Part shown: piece by piece, positions 1 through 7,940 of the stretch
Layout: every line of letters starts with the position of its first letter
Position numbering within the stretch: the stretch's first letter is position 1
DNA from: CAZCFB01 sp964511535
GTDB taxonomy: Bacteria > Myxococcota_A > Polyangia > GCA-2747355 > CAZCFB01
Length of the DNA stretch: 64,000 nt
Direction of reading: 5' to 3'
NCBI GenBank assembly: GCA_964511535.1
Contig: CAZEFW010000006.1
Span: 58,559-122,558, forward strand
Translations under genes and position numbers: made by a program
The notes under the pieces: generated by a model
Seen by the model: only the letters and a program-made list of their open reading frames with translations
Told to the model about the DNA's origin: nothing
Databases searched by the model: none

Positions 1-12
1 GGATGGTCAATT

Positions 13-36
13 TTAAAAACGGTCATTCGGTTTTAA
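13..36. promoter_or_regulatory. Palindromic operator-like site (AAAAC-N9-GTTTT)
   Basis: The arms AAAAC and GTTTT are separated by 9 bases inside a longer TTAAAA...TTTTAA frame, in an AT-rich pocket of an otherwise GC-rich window. The same arms recur at 86-111, 34621-34650, 34733-34750, 45349-45390 and 46041-46062, the last two flanking a tetR gene. By inference it is a TetR-family operator, possibly for a gene starting left of this window. Confidence 0.4.
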
Positions 37-85
37 CGCGTGGAAAAGCCGGTATTAAGGCCCGGTGAATCCATGCTTGCCCGAT

Positions 86-111
86 GTTTAAAACGATTGA
101 TCGTTTTAAAC
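86..111. promoter_or_regulatory. Perfect 12-bp inverted repeat, operator-like
   Basis: The arm GTTTAAAACGAT is followed by a 2-base centre (TG) and its exact reverse complement. Perfect symmetry over 24 positions in AT-rich DNA is typical of a dimeric repressor site. The core AAAACGAT/ATCGTTTT is the best match to the motif family seen on both sides of tetR at 45387-45995. No gene in this window begins next to it; the neighbouring gene ends at 178, so its target is probably to the left. Confidence 0.5.
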
Positions 112-177
112 ACTGGAATGTTCGTTCTGTTATTCCTGGGCTACAGCGCAGGAGCAGAGGCGCCACAGGACCGCCGG

Positions 178-1533
178 TCAGGGCACCGCCGGGGTCAACC
201 TGTCCACCCAGAAATACCCGTCGTACAGCTGCCCGGCGGAGCCCACGAGCGTCACCAGAGACGGCGCTGACAGGGGGTTGGCCTGGCAGCGCGCGCCGGG
301 CGCGTGGGTGGGGATGAAAGCACGGTCAACGGCCGCGGCGAGCATGGCGTCCGCCACAACCCGGGGGTAGGAGGACATGGGAAATGTCGCCCCGAGGTAG
401 TACACCTCGCTCGCCGGGCCGTAGACCGGCATCAACGTCACCACTGCCCCCCTGGTGGCGGGCAGATCGTTATCCAGCATGTACGCCACGGCGCCCTGCT
501 TTTTCTTGGCGTGCGAGGCCCCCATGTGGGCGTAAAGCCGCTTGTGCCCGCTGGCGAAGGCGACGCCGAAGTTGTGGAACATCAGCGCCTCCCGGCTGGC
601 CTTCCACGCCGCCATCTCCGTGCCGCTGGCCTGAGCGTACAGCGGCGACTGCATGAAGGCGCCCAGGTACAGCGCCGTTGCCAGCTGCCGGGCGCGCTCG
701 CACCGGGCTGCGCCCAGGGCGGCGCACATGCCTGCCGCGGCCTTGATCTGCGAGGCGTACGCGCTCGTCTTGCCGACGTAGGCCGCGTCGATGCGCTTGT
801 CCAGGTACGCCATGGGCACGGGCAGTCCCTTGAGCAGCGCCGTGGCCGCCGCCCCCGGGGACGCCTTGGCCATGGCGGACAGCTGCTCCACCGCCCAGCC
901 GGTGCGCCACGGCACGTCCACGCCGTACACCGGCGGGGTCACGCCCTTGAGCTTCAGCGACCGCAGGCGCTCGGCGAACACGCGCCGCATGTCGTTTTTG
1001 GAGACGGTGTTCAGGTAGTAGTAATCAAGCGAGGCGGTCTTGCCGGAGTCGATGTACTTCCGATACGCCTCCGGGAAATCCATGGGCACCTCCAGCGCCA
1101 GCCCGTCAACCTGCTTCTGCTCCAGCAGGTGCTGGAACAGGTCCGCGCTGGCGGCACCCAGCTCGTTGGAGCCGTGCACCTCGCCGAAGATGAGCAGCTT
1201 CTTTCCGGCCACCAGCTGACTGAAGACATCGAACTGCCACCGCCGCTGCTTGTTTCGATCCTCGCAGGTCACCGGGATGGCGGCCTCCTTGACGAAGGTC
1301 TGCACCCCGGCGGACGTGGACGGGGCCGGCGTGGTCTTGGTGCAGCTGGAGATGCCCGCCTGCTTGCCGCAGGTGCCGCCGAGGCCCTGGTCGGGAGAGG
1401 GCAGCGCGCCGTCGAGGGCGGCCCCGCCGTCCAGGACGCGGGACTGGTCTGCGGAGTGGTCGGTGTCGCCGCAGCCGGCGGCGAGAGTCAGCGCCAGGAT
1501 CAGGCTGGAAAGGATGCGTGCGGTGCGCGCCAT
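178..1533 (-). CDS. ChaN/erythromycin-esterase-like lipoprotein
   Basis: A 451-residue putative lipoprotein. The signal peptide ends in LAAGC with the lipid Cys at residue 21, followed by an Asp/Gly/Pro-rich linker to about residue 45. The globular part begins near residue 75 and has the motif GEVHGSNE at 117-124, then a strand and helix carrying LALEVPMDF and a later SGHKRLYAHMGASHA segment. Glu and His in a GE-x-HG motif are hallmarks of the EreA/ChaN/TIKI fold, which includes haem-binding and hydrolytic members. A substrate cannot be deduced. The ATG at 1533 gives a well-formed signal peptide. It probably sits in the envelope. The next gene upstream starts at 2740 on the same strand; the roughly 100-base gap suggests separate promoters. 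Confidence 0.65.
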   Translation of the reverse strand: MARTARILSSLILALTLAAGCGDTDHSADQSRVLDGGAALDGALPSPDQGLGGTCGKQAGISSCTKTTPAPSTSAGVQTFVKEAAIPVTCEDRNKQRRWQFDVFSQLVAGKKLLIFGEVHGSNELGAASADLFQHLLEQKQVDGLALEVPMDFPEAYRKYIDSGKTASLDYYYLNTVSKNDMRRVFAERLRSLKLKGVTPPVYGVDVPWRTGWAVEQLSAMAKASPGAAATALLKGLPVPMAYLDKRIDAAYVGKTSAYASQIKAAAGMCAALGAARCERARQLATALYLGAFMQSPLYAQASGTEMAAWKASREALMFHNFGVAFASGHKRLYAHMGASHAKKKQGAVAYMLDNDLPATRGAVVTLMPVYGPASEVYYLGATFPMSSYPRVVADAMLAAAVDRAFIPTHAPGARCQANPLSAPSLVTLVGSAGQLYDGYFWVDRLTPAVP

Positions 1534-1630
1534 GTGGATGCTCCCCGGTGTGTGTGCCCCCAGTGGTTCGTCACCAGGTATGTGGGGGTTCGCCGGCGCA
1601 GGTCGCGCACAAAAGCGCCGCCAGGGAGCT

Positions 1631-2740
1631 TCAGCTGCAGCCGAAGTAGCTCTTGCTCGACAGCCAGCCGCAGCGCTGACCCTTGCTGGCGCAGTTCAGC
1701 GACTTGACCTGGTTCTTCTCGCACCACACCACCGTGCTGCCGCTGCAGCGCCCCTTGTAGGTCTCCCCCTTGCACGCCTGGGCTGGCGGCGCGTACGGCT
1801 TGTTCAGGCAGTTGAAGAACTTCTTGTTGTCGTCGTAGCCGCAGCGCTGACCCTTGCTGGCGCAGTTCAGCGACTTGACCTGGTTCTTCTCGCACCACAC
1901 CACCGTGCTGCCGCTGCAGCGTCCCTTGTAGGTTTCACCCTTGCAGGGGTTCGCCTTGGGCTGGGGCTGGGGCGCCGCCGGCGGCGCGGCGGGCTGGCTC
2001 ACCTTGCCCACGAAGTCGAGGTAGCGGTCCACCCGGGTGTCCACCCCATAGCGGCGGCAGTTGGCGTCGCCGTAGCTGGTCACGCCGGCCACGTAGTAGC
2101 GCCCCTGCGCGTCCTGGTGCAGCGCCGGGCCGCCGGAGTCGCCCTGGCAGGTGTTCCGCCCCGGCTCGCTGTAGGTGAAGGTGGTGGAGTTCACCCGGGT
2201 GACCTGGATCCAGACCGCCCGCTTGCGCCCGCTGGCGTTGCTGTAGCCGCCGGTGCGGCCGTAGCCGACGAAGAACAGCTTCTTGCCGATGAAGCTGCTG
2301 CTCATGTGCTTGAGCACGCCGAGGTGAGGCACTGGCGCGTCCTTGCTCAGCATGATGATCCCGATGTCGTTCCGGATCTGGCTGTGGTTGTAGCTCGGAT
2401 GGGGGATCAGCCGCGCCGCCGGGATGGAGGCCTCGGGCTGGTAGGCGTTGGCGCCGATGACGAAGCGCATGTACTTTGCGCTCTTGCCTCGCAGGCAGTG
2501 GGCAGCGGTGAGCACCTTTCGCGGGCCGATGAGGGTGCCGGTGCAGCTCGCCCGGTTGCCGTACATCAGGGCTCCCACGGCGGGTAGCCCGTTGTAGCTG
2601 GTGCCGCCGACGATGGACCGCCCATGTCCTGCGGAGGGCGACCCCTGCTCGGGGGATCCGCAGGCCATGGCGACCACGGCGATGAGCGAAATCAGGGATG
2701 ATACGCGGGGGGATGATTCGGTAGAGCCACCTTCGGACAT
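1631..2740 (-). CDS. Trypsin-like serine protease with duplicated Cys-rich tail
   Basis: A 369-residue S1-family protease. The N-terminus has a hydrophobic segment and lipobox-like VAMAC, then a mature-type IVGG start. The catalytic triad is visible: His81 in TAAHC, Asp125 in NDIGI and Ser202 in GDSGGP. After a Pro/Ala/Gln linker near residues 250-265 come two almost identical Cys-rich modules of about 45 residues (CKGETYKGRCSGS...KGQRCG), each with six Cys, which may bind a surface or substrate. All catalytic parts are present, so it is probably active and either lipid-anchored or secreted. The region IVGG suggests zymogen-style activation. It stands alone with its own upstream gap (2741-2862). 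Confidence 0.85.
   Translation of the reverse strand: MSEGGSTESSPRVSSLISLIAVVAMACGSPEQGSPSAGHGRSIVGGTSYNGLPAVGALMYGNRASCTGTLIGPRKVLTAAHCLRGKSAKYMRFVIGANAYQPEASIPAARLIPHPSYNHSQIRNDIGIIMLSKDAPVPHLGVLKHMSSSFIGKKLFFVGYGRTGGYSNASGRKRAVWIQVTRVNSTTFTYSEPGRNTCQGDSGGPALHQDAQGRYYVAGVTSYGDANCRRYGVDTRVDRYLDFVGKVSQPAAPPAAPQPQPKANPCKGETYKGRCSGSTVVWCEKNQVKSLNCASKGQRCGYDDNKKFFNCLNKPYAPPAQACKGETYKGRCSGSTVVWCEKNQVKSLNCASKGQRCGWLSSKSYFGCS
1668..1945 (-). repeat. Two-copy 107-bp direct repeat, period 171 bp
   Basis: Copies at 1668-1774 and 1839-1945 are nearly identical at the nucleotide level, including synonymous positions, and encode the two C-terminal Cys-rich modules of the trypsin-like protease. The low divergence points to a recent duplication or ongoing gene conversion. 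Confidence 0.85.
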
Positions 2741-2862
2741 TGAACCTCCTTGCCTGGGTTACGCGGCCGGGTGGCCGCGGAAAAATTCCTCCTTATCCAG
2801 GTAAGAGGGGGGCAAAACTGATTTGTCGCGTCCGAAGCTGAAAAAATCTTCTGAAAGTGGAA

Positions 2863-4530
2863 TCAGCTGCCGGTCACGGACAGGTCGTCTATGTACCAGC
2901 CGGCGTAGTTGACGAAGGAGGAGGCCATGAAGTGGAAGGTCACCTCCACGGTCTTTCCAGCGTGCTTGCTCAGGTCGACGGTGCGCTTGACCCAGGCGGT
3001 GGGCGCCTTGTACGTCTTCTCGCAGTGCTGGTACATGACCTGGCCGTCCACCCGGATCTCGGCCCAGTCGTAGGGCGAGTTCAGGTCCTCCCACGAGTAG
3101 TAGCTGAGGCTCGCCTTGGTCCAGCCGGCCGGCAGGGGCACCTTGAGCCGCAGCACGCTGTCGTCCCCCGTGCTGGCGTTGCTGCAGGTCCCCGCCTTGT
3201 CGTCCACCTTGTTGTTGTTGCCCAGTGCGTTGTAGCAGTCGTTGAGCACCGTGCCCCACAGCGAGGTACCGGAGTGGGGCTTGGACGGCGCCTTGCCGAA
3301 CACCTTGCTGCCGAGCTTGCAGTTCTTGCCCGCCTTGAAGGCCAGCTTGCCGCACTCCCAGTCGCCGGTGCCGGTGAGGCCCTTGCACGTGCTGTCGAAG
3401 TCGAGGGTGAACGGCGGGGTGAGGCTGCTCACAATGTGCTCGGCCACCGTGAGGGTGAACGGCCCGTACAGGATCGGGTTGACGCTGTCCACGGCCACCA
3501 GGTGGGGCCCGGCGCCGGCGGGGGTGAAGAAGACGTCCTTGGACTTCTCCATGCCCACCGTGGTCACCAGCCCCTTGCCGCCGCCCGCCGCGCAGGCGGA
3601 CTCCACCGCGCCGGCGCCGCAGCCCGCGCTCGCCTCGAAGAGGTAGAGCCGCGCGGAGAAGTCGGGCTTCAGGTTGATGCGGTACTTGGTGCCCTGCTTG
3701 AGCTGCACCTTGTAGTACACCTGCGGGCCGCGGAAGGTGTACAGCTTGCCGTTCTTGTCCGCCGGCTGGCCGCACACGAGCTTCGAGTGCTCGTCGGTGC
3801 AGCCGATGGTGTCGCCCTTGATCACCGTGGGCGCGCCAGGGGTGAGGTTCACCGCCTTGGCCGCCGAGCAGCGGTGGTTGGCGGGCCGTGCGAACGGCGC
3901 GATGGAGAGGGTGAACTTGCTGGCCTGGTACTTGTCGTAGGCGTCCGCCACGATGATCCACGGGCCCGTGGCCTTGGGCGTCAGCAGCAGGGACTCCGCC
4001 TTGCCCGAGGTGCCGCCGGGCAGGTCAGGGGTGTCCCTGGCGTGGCCGGCGCAGGCGAAGTTGATGGCCGTGGCGCTGCACGCCGTGGCCGCCGGGAAGG
4101 CGTACAGCGCCATGTCGCCCGCCTCGGGATCCATGGTGACCTTGTAGGTCTTGCCGCCGGTGAGCTTCACCTTGAAGTACACCTGCGGCCCCTTCCACGG
4201 CCCCATCATGTCGCCGCAGTTGATGGCGCTGCCGAACTCGTTCTTGGCGCCCAGGGTGTCGCCCTTCACGGTGGCGCGTCCGTTGCTCAGGGTGATGACC
4301 CTGGGGCTGGAGCAGCGGCTCCCCGCTGACCCCACGGAGGCGCCGTCATTCTGGGGAGCGGCGCCATCCGCCGCCGTTGCGCCGTCCTTGCTCGCGCCCG
4401 CGTCAGGGGCCTTGCCGCCCTGATCCGCGCCGGGTTCCGTGACCCCGTCATCGTCGCTGCATCCGAATCCGCCCAGCAGCGCCGCCAGCAGCAGCGCCTG
4501 ATACCTGTTCTTCCAGTTCATGGCCATCAT
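2863..4530 (-). CDS. Lipoprotein with two PPC-like domains and a C-terminal jelly-roll
   Basis: A 555-residue putative lipoprotein with lipobox GGFGC, then a linker of Asp, Gly and Ala about 50 residues long. Two beta-sandwich-like domains follow, each with a PQVYF/YKVKL...G-Y-K/R core and Ala/Phe-rich strands, resembling bacterial pre-peptidase C-terminal (PPC) domains. The last 150 residues (SGTSLWGT..., SYYSWEDLNS, NYAGWYIDDLSV) resemble a MAM/immune-inhibitor-A-type jelly-roll. No catalytic motif was found. The ATG at 4530 is preferred over an upstream in-frame codon at 4566 because AGGAGG lies 6 bases before it and the signal peptide then starts at the right place. Probably a surface adhesin or carbohydrate-binding protein; that role is inferred. 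Confidence 0.7.
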   Translation of the reverse strand: MMAMNWKNRYQALLLAALLGGFGCSDDDGVTEPGADQGGKAPDAGASKDGATAADGAAPQNDGASVGSAGSRCSSPRVITLSNGRATVKGDTLGAKNEFGSAINCGDMMGPWKGPQVYFKVKLTGGKTYKVTMDPEAGDMALYAFPAATACSATAINFACAGHARDTPDLPGGTSGKAESLLLTPKATGPWIIVADAYDKYQASKFTLSIAPFARPANHRCSAAKAVNLTPGAPTVIKGDTIGCTDEHSKLVCGQPADKNGKLYTFRGPQVYYKVQLKQGTKYRINLKPDFSARLYLFEASAGCGAGAVESACAAGGGKGLVTTVGMEKSKDVFFTPAGAGPHLVAVDSVNPILYGPFTLTVAEHIVSSLTPPFTLDFDSTCKGLTGTGDWECGKLAFKAGKNCKLGSKVFGKAPSKPHSGTSLWGTVLNDCYNALGNNNKVDDKAGTCSNASTGDDSVLRLKVPLPAGWTKASLSYYSWEDLNSPYDWAEIRVDGQVMYQHCEKTYKAPTAWVKRTVDLSKHAGKTVEVTFHFMASSFVNYAGWYIDDLSVTGS

Positions 4531-4661
4531 CTCGTTCCTCCTTTCCCGGGGTAGGTGGCGGGCCATGTCTTCAGGTCGCGGTACAAATCGTCTTTTCTGG
4601 CGGCGGCGGTGACGCCCGATTGATCCTTGCGCCGCTCCAATGACCTCCTAGCCTTAATAAG

Positions 4662-5516
4662 GTGAGCAGGCGTACGCATTCGAGCAGCGATGCAGGTCAG
4701 CAGTACAGCGCCAGCGCGCTGATCTTCGTCGACAACAGGCAGCTCACCTGCCGCCTGATCAAGATCTCCGCCATCGCAGTGCAGCTCTACGCAGCCGAGG
4801 ATCTCCCGGCGGGCACCTACGTCCGCCTCAACCTGACCCTGCCCGGTGTGGACAAGGTGCTGGACGTGGACGGGGTGATCTCGTCCAGGGGCAAGCAGAG
4901 CGGGCACCTGGTGCTCGGCGTGACCTTCTTCGATCCGCCGGTGGAGTTTACGCGGCTCGTCGGCACCTTCATCGGCTGGCTGCAGCGCGATCGCGCTCGA
5001 CGGGAAGCGGCCAAGGCCAGGCGCTCGGCGCGGACCCTGTCAGACACCGCCTCCGCGACGCCGGAGGAGCGCCGCCGCAGGAGCCGCACCTCGGGCCAGT
5101 ACGTGGCGGTGCCGCCGTCCGTGGCGGCTCGTTCGCTGGATCAGCGCATGACCGGGCCGTCCTTCCCGCGGGTCAGCACCGAAGAGCTGCGCGCGGTGGC
5201 GTCCCACAAGACCCGGGTCGACACGGACAGGCTCCGCGCGGTGGGGTCCGGCCGGACCACGGGCAGCTCCAGGACCGAGGAGGAGCGCCTACGCCTCAAG
5301 GAGGCGGTGGAGGCCCGGGGGCCCCCGCGCCCCCCCCCCCCCCCCCCGGGCAAAAACCCGCGCCCCCGCCGCCCCCGGCGGGGGGGGGGGGCCGGGGGGC
5401 GCCGCCGCCAGCAGGACACCCGCGTTCGCAAGGAGCTGCGCCAGATCTACCGCGACGCCCTGGAGGATCTCACGCGGGAGCCGGGCACCGACCCGGGGTC
5501 GAAGAAGGAGCGCTGA
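4662..5516 (+). CDS. PilZ-like domain protein with Arg-rich tail
   Basis: A protein of about 284 residues whose first 110 residues read like a PilZ beta-barrel (SALIFVDNRQLTCRLIKIS, then AGTYVRLNLTLPG, DVDGVISSRG and HLVLGVTFFDPP), the fold that often binds cyclic di-GMP. The usual RxxxR and DxSxxG motifs are not clear, so ligand binding is uncertain. The rest is basic and low-complexity, ending VRKELRQIYRDALEDL. The start is a GTG at 4662 with a poor ribosome site, so the N-terminus is tentative. An 18-C and a 12-G run at 5330-5391 inside the gene may contain sequencing errors; the frame nevertheless stays open to a plausible helical tail. Confidence 0.55.
   Translation: MSRRTHSSSDAGQQYSASALIFVDNRQLTCRLIKISAIAVQLYAAEDLPAGTYVRLNLTLPGVDKVLDVDGVISSRGKQSGHLVLGVTFFDPPVEFTRLVGTFIGWLQRDRARREAAKARRSARTLSDTASATPEERRRRSRTSGQYVAVPPSVAARSLDQRMTGPSFPRVSTEELRAVASHKTRVDTDRLRAVGSGRTTGSSRTEEERLRLKEAVEARGPPRPPPPPPGKNPRPRRPRRGGGAGGRRRQQDTRVRKELRQIYRDALEDLTREPGTDPGSKKER
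5330..5391. repeat. Homopolymer-rich tract (18 C, then 12 G)
   Basis: C occupies 5330-5347 without interruption and G occupies 5380-5391, with C/G-only sequence nearly throughout. The tract encodes Pro/Gly/Arg in the PilZ gene. Such runs are prone to slippage in the cell and to length errors in sequencing. Confidence 0.9.
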
Positions 5517-5517
5517 G

Positions 5518-5541
5518 CCCGCGCCCGGGGGTCAGCGCGGG
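5518..5541. terminator. Hairpin between convergent genes
   Basis: A 7-bp stem, CCCGCGC with GCGCGGG, and a 10-base loop lie in the 42-base gap between the PilZ gene (stop at 5516) and the M23 peptidase gene (stop at 5559). There is no T tract. The placement suits a shared terminator. Confidence 0.4.
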
Positions 5542-5558
5542 GTTCATCTCGTCCTCCT

Positions 5559-6482
5559 TCACCAGGGCAGCTGCCCCGGGTCGTAGATCAGGTCGAAGCT
5601 CCTGGACTTGGCGCACGGATCAAAGGGCTGCTTGCGCACCCCCAGCTCCAGGTGCAGGTGCCGGAGCTCGCTGCGACCCGAGTTACCCATCAGCGCGATG
5701 TGCTGGCCCCGCTTGACCGCCTTGCCCACCAGGGCGGCGGCCGGGATTGAGCCATGCTTCAGGTGGGCGTAGCGGCTCAAGATGCCGCCGGCGTGGGCCA
5801 GCACCAGGTGGTTCCCCCAGCCGGCGCCGCACTCCCTGACGGCCGTGTTCTTGCAGAACATGCCCGCCGGATCGCCGGCGCATTTCTGGGGGCAGCCGAG
5901 GCGCACGTAGACCACCACACCGTCGGCGATGGCGCGCACAGGCACGCTGGTGGGCCCGGTCTTTCCGATGACCAGGTCGAGGCCCTCGTGCTTGGCCTTG
6001 AGCCCGGGCGTGCCGGAGAAGGGCACCGAGTAGTCGGGCTTCTGGGTCGGCTTGCTCCACTTGAGCTTGGTGTAGCCCGGCGGCAGCAGCTTGCCCGAGG
6101 GGAGCTTGTTGCCGGTGGTCTGCACCGGCGCGACCTCGGCGCCGCCGCTGGTGTACGACGAGCACGGGGGCGGCGGTTTCTGATCCGGCTTGGGCTGGAG
6201 CTTGTCCGGGGGCGGCGGCTTCTTGTCTGTCGGGGGCGGCGCCTTGTCCGCGGGCTCACCGAGGTCCGCTGGCCGGGGTCGGTCCTCTTTTGCCCTGGCA
6301 TCGCGGCCCTCGCCGGCGTCGCGTGGCCGCTCGCGGTCCGCGGTGGCGCCGCGGTCGCGCGCGCGGCCAGCGTCCGGCGTCGCGCCGTCCTCGGGCCCAA
6401 CCAGGGAGCCCCCCTGGCAGCCGTGGCAGAGCAGCGCGGCGGCCATGATCCAGCTCCAGGCCATGGGCGGGGCGGTCTTCAT
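5559..6482 (-). CDS. M23 (LytM-type) metallopeptidase lipoprotein
   Basis: A 307-residue protein with a signal peptide ending LLCHGC, a Pro/Lys/Asp-rich low-complexity linker of about 85 residues, and a C-terminal M23 domain. Zinc ligands are visible: His165 and Asp169 in HEGLD, and His275/His277 in HLHLE. A further His lies in RYAHLKHGS. M23 enzymes cut peptidoglycan cross-links; all key residues are here, so activity is likely. Inserted Cys (CPQKCAGDP...CK, CGAGWG) suggest disulfides outside the cytoplasm. The ATG at 6482 starts the signal peptide; open sequence continuing upstream in this frame lies over the preceding gene and is not coding. Last gene of a four-gene operon. Confidence 0.85.
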   Translation of the reverse strand: MKTAPPMAWSWIMAAALLCHGCQGGSLVGPEDGATPDAGRARDRGATADRERPRDAGEGRDARAKEDRPRPADLGEPADKAPPPTDKKPPPPDKLQPKPDQKPPPPCSSYTSGGAEVAPVQTTGNKLPSGKLLPPGYTKLKWSKPTQKPDYSVPFSGTPGLKAKHEGLDLVIGKTGPTSVPVRAIADGVVVYVRLGCPQKCAGDPAGMFCKNTAVRECGAGWGNHLVLAHAGGILSRYAHLKHGSIPAAALVGKAVKRGQHIALMGNSGRSELRHLHLELGVRKQPFDPCAKSRSFDLIYDPGQLPW

Positions 6483-6499
6483 GTTGACAGGGTGGCCGC

Positions 6500-7933
6500 T
6501 CACCGGCTCGAGGGCAACGCCCAGCGCACGACCGCGCTCTTGGCCTTCCAGTTGGTGGCCGGGTAGACCGACAGGTGGTACAGGAAGCCGTCCGGGGCGA
6601 TGGCGATGCGTCCCAGGCGGGGCGGCTTCTGGAAGGTGGAGACCTGCTTGCCGTCGGCAGAGACCGCCACGACGACCGGGGGTTTCGTCGCGAGCTCCGC
6701 GTAGACCTTGCCGGTGAACCAGTCCCGTGCCAGGGAGGTCACCTCGCCGGAGAGGGTGGCCCACGGCGCGAACTTTCCGCTGGCCGTGACCAGCAGGTAC
6801 ACTTTGCCGCCGGCTGTGGCCACCAGCAGCCGCTGCATGTCGAACACCGACGACGCCACCACCCGCCCGGGGAAGGTGGCCACCAGCTTGGTGCCGGGCG
6901 GAGTGAGGGTGGCCCGCATGAAGTCGCCGTTCTTCTTGACGTTGCCCACGTAGAGCGCCCGGTCGGCGGCGTAGGTCAGGCCGTACGGGCCGGTGTCCAC
7001 GCTGCCGTTGCCGAACGGTCCCTTGCCGGTGGTGGGCGTCGCAGGCAGCATGTTGGGCAGCGGGCGGCTGGCGCTCTTGCGATCCAGCTTCACCACCCCC
7101 TGGCGTCCGTCGAGCCCCGTCTCCACGCAGCCGCAGGTGGCGCAGCAGATATAGGTCGCCGCCACCTCTCCAAGGGCCTTGGTCATGTGCCCCGCCGGCC
7201 GCAGCAGCACCGCCACCTCGCCCATGTTCAGGTTGGTGGTGCTGGTCCACTGGGTCAGCTTGCCCGCCGGGGTGAGCTGGCGCAGGTAGTCGGGGCCGGA
7301 GATCATGGTCACGGTGTAGGCGGTGCACACCTGGTCGAACTCCAGGTCGAAGGCGCCCTCGGCGTCGCTGCCGTTGACCGGCGAGCCCACGAAGTCGGAC
7401 CGGTTGAGCTGGGCCAGGGGCGCCGGCGTGCAGGTGGGCTTGGGGCGGTTGCAGGGGCACCCTGTGGCCCAGCAGCGGCCGGCGGCGTCGCACTTCACGC
7501 CGGCGCAAAAGGGCATGGCCAGGCAGTCCCCCGCGCCGTCGCACATGGTGCCCGGCCCGCAGGACAGGTTGGCGCTCCCCGGGCAGGCCTCGAAGGCGCC
7601 CGCGAGGAAGCAGGGCGAGCTGGCCGCGCGGCACAGGCCGTCGGTGAAGTCGCACGCCGTGCCGGCGGCGCAGGGCGTGGCCGTGGCGTGGCGACAGTCG
7701 GACACGCACGCGCCGGCGATGCAGACCTGGCCCGGCAGGGAGCAGGCGGCGGCCGCGCACCCGCTGTCGCCGGTCTGGCCCGCGTCCGGGCCGCCGCCGT
7801 CCGCTGCGCCCACCTGCCCGTCGGCGTTGCCCGATGGCGGTCCCCCGAGGGTGGTGTGGCTCTGGCAGCCGGCCATGGCCAGCAGCAGCACCGCGGGGAG
7901 GAGCCAGCGGCGTCCATGTGTTCGCCTGTTCAT
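6500..7933 (-). CDS. Cys-rich lipoprotein with propeller-like C-terminal half
   Basis: A 477-residue putative lipoprotein (lipobox LAMAGC) with a Gly/Asp/Ala linker. A Cys-rich region at about residues 55-155 has short C-x(4-8)-C spacings (CIAGACVSDC, CDGAGDC, CAGVKC). The C-terminal 300 residues are rich in short beta strands (RALYVGNVKKNGDF, RLLVATAGGKVYLL, GKVYAELATK) and resemble a beta-propeller of SMP-30/NHL type, without a diagnostic catalytic motif. It lies 7 bases after the vWA gene and 17 bases before the M23 peptidase gene, so it is surely co-transcribed with them. No enzyme function is assigned. Confidence 0.65.
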   Translation of the reverse strand: MNRRTHGRRWLLPAVLLLAMAGCQSHTTLGGPPSGNADGQVGAADGGGPDAGQTGDSGCAAAACSLPGQVCIAGACVSDCRHATATPCAAGTACDFTDGLCRAASSPCFLAGAFEACPGSANLSCGPGTMCDGAGDCLAMPFCAGVKCDAAGRCWATGCPCNRPKPTCTPAPLAQLNRSDFVGSPVNGSDAEGAFDLEFDQVCTAYTVTMISGPDYLRQLTPAGKLTQWTSTTNLNMGEVAVLLRPAGHMTKALGEVAATYICCATCGCVETGLDGRQGVVKLDRKSASRPLPNMLPATPTTGKGPFGNGSVDTGPYGLTYAADRALYVGNVKKNGDFMRATLTPPGTKLVATFPGRVVASSVFDMQRLLVATAGGKVYLLVTASGKFAPWATLSGEVTSLARDWFTGKVYAELATKPPVVVAVSADGKQVSTFQKPPRLGRIAIAPDGFLYHLSVYPATNWKAKSAVVRWALPSSR

Positions 7934-7940
7934 GGTCGCG

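Noticed and set aside
304..1707. 467-codon plus-strand frame at the left end
   Set aside because: Antisense to the GEVHG lipoprotein; no signal peptide or domain.
2762..2778. GCGGCC...GGCCGC hairpin between two lipoprotein genes
   Set aside because: No U tract in either direction and too common a GC motif here to call a terminator.
6483..7760. Long N-terminal extension of the M23 peptidase frame
   Set aside because: It overlaps the preceding lipoprotein gene in another frame and is Arg/Gly-rich nonsense; the signal peptide starts at 6482.
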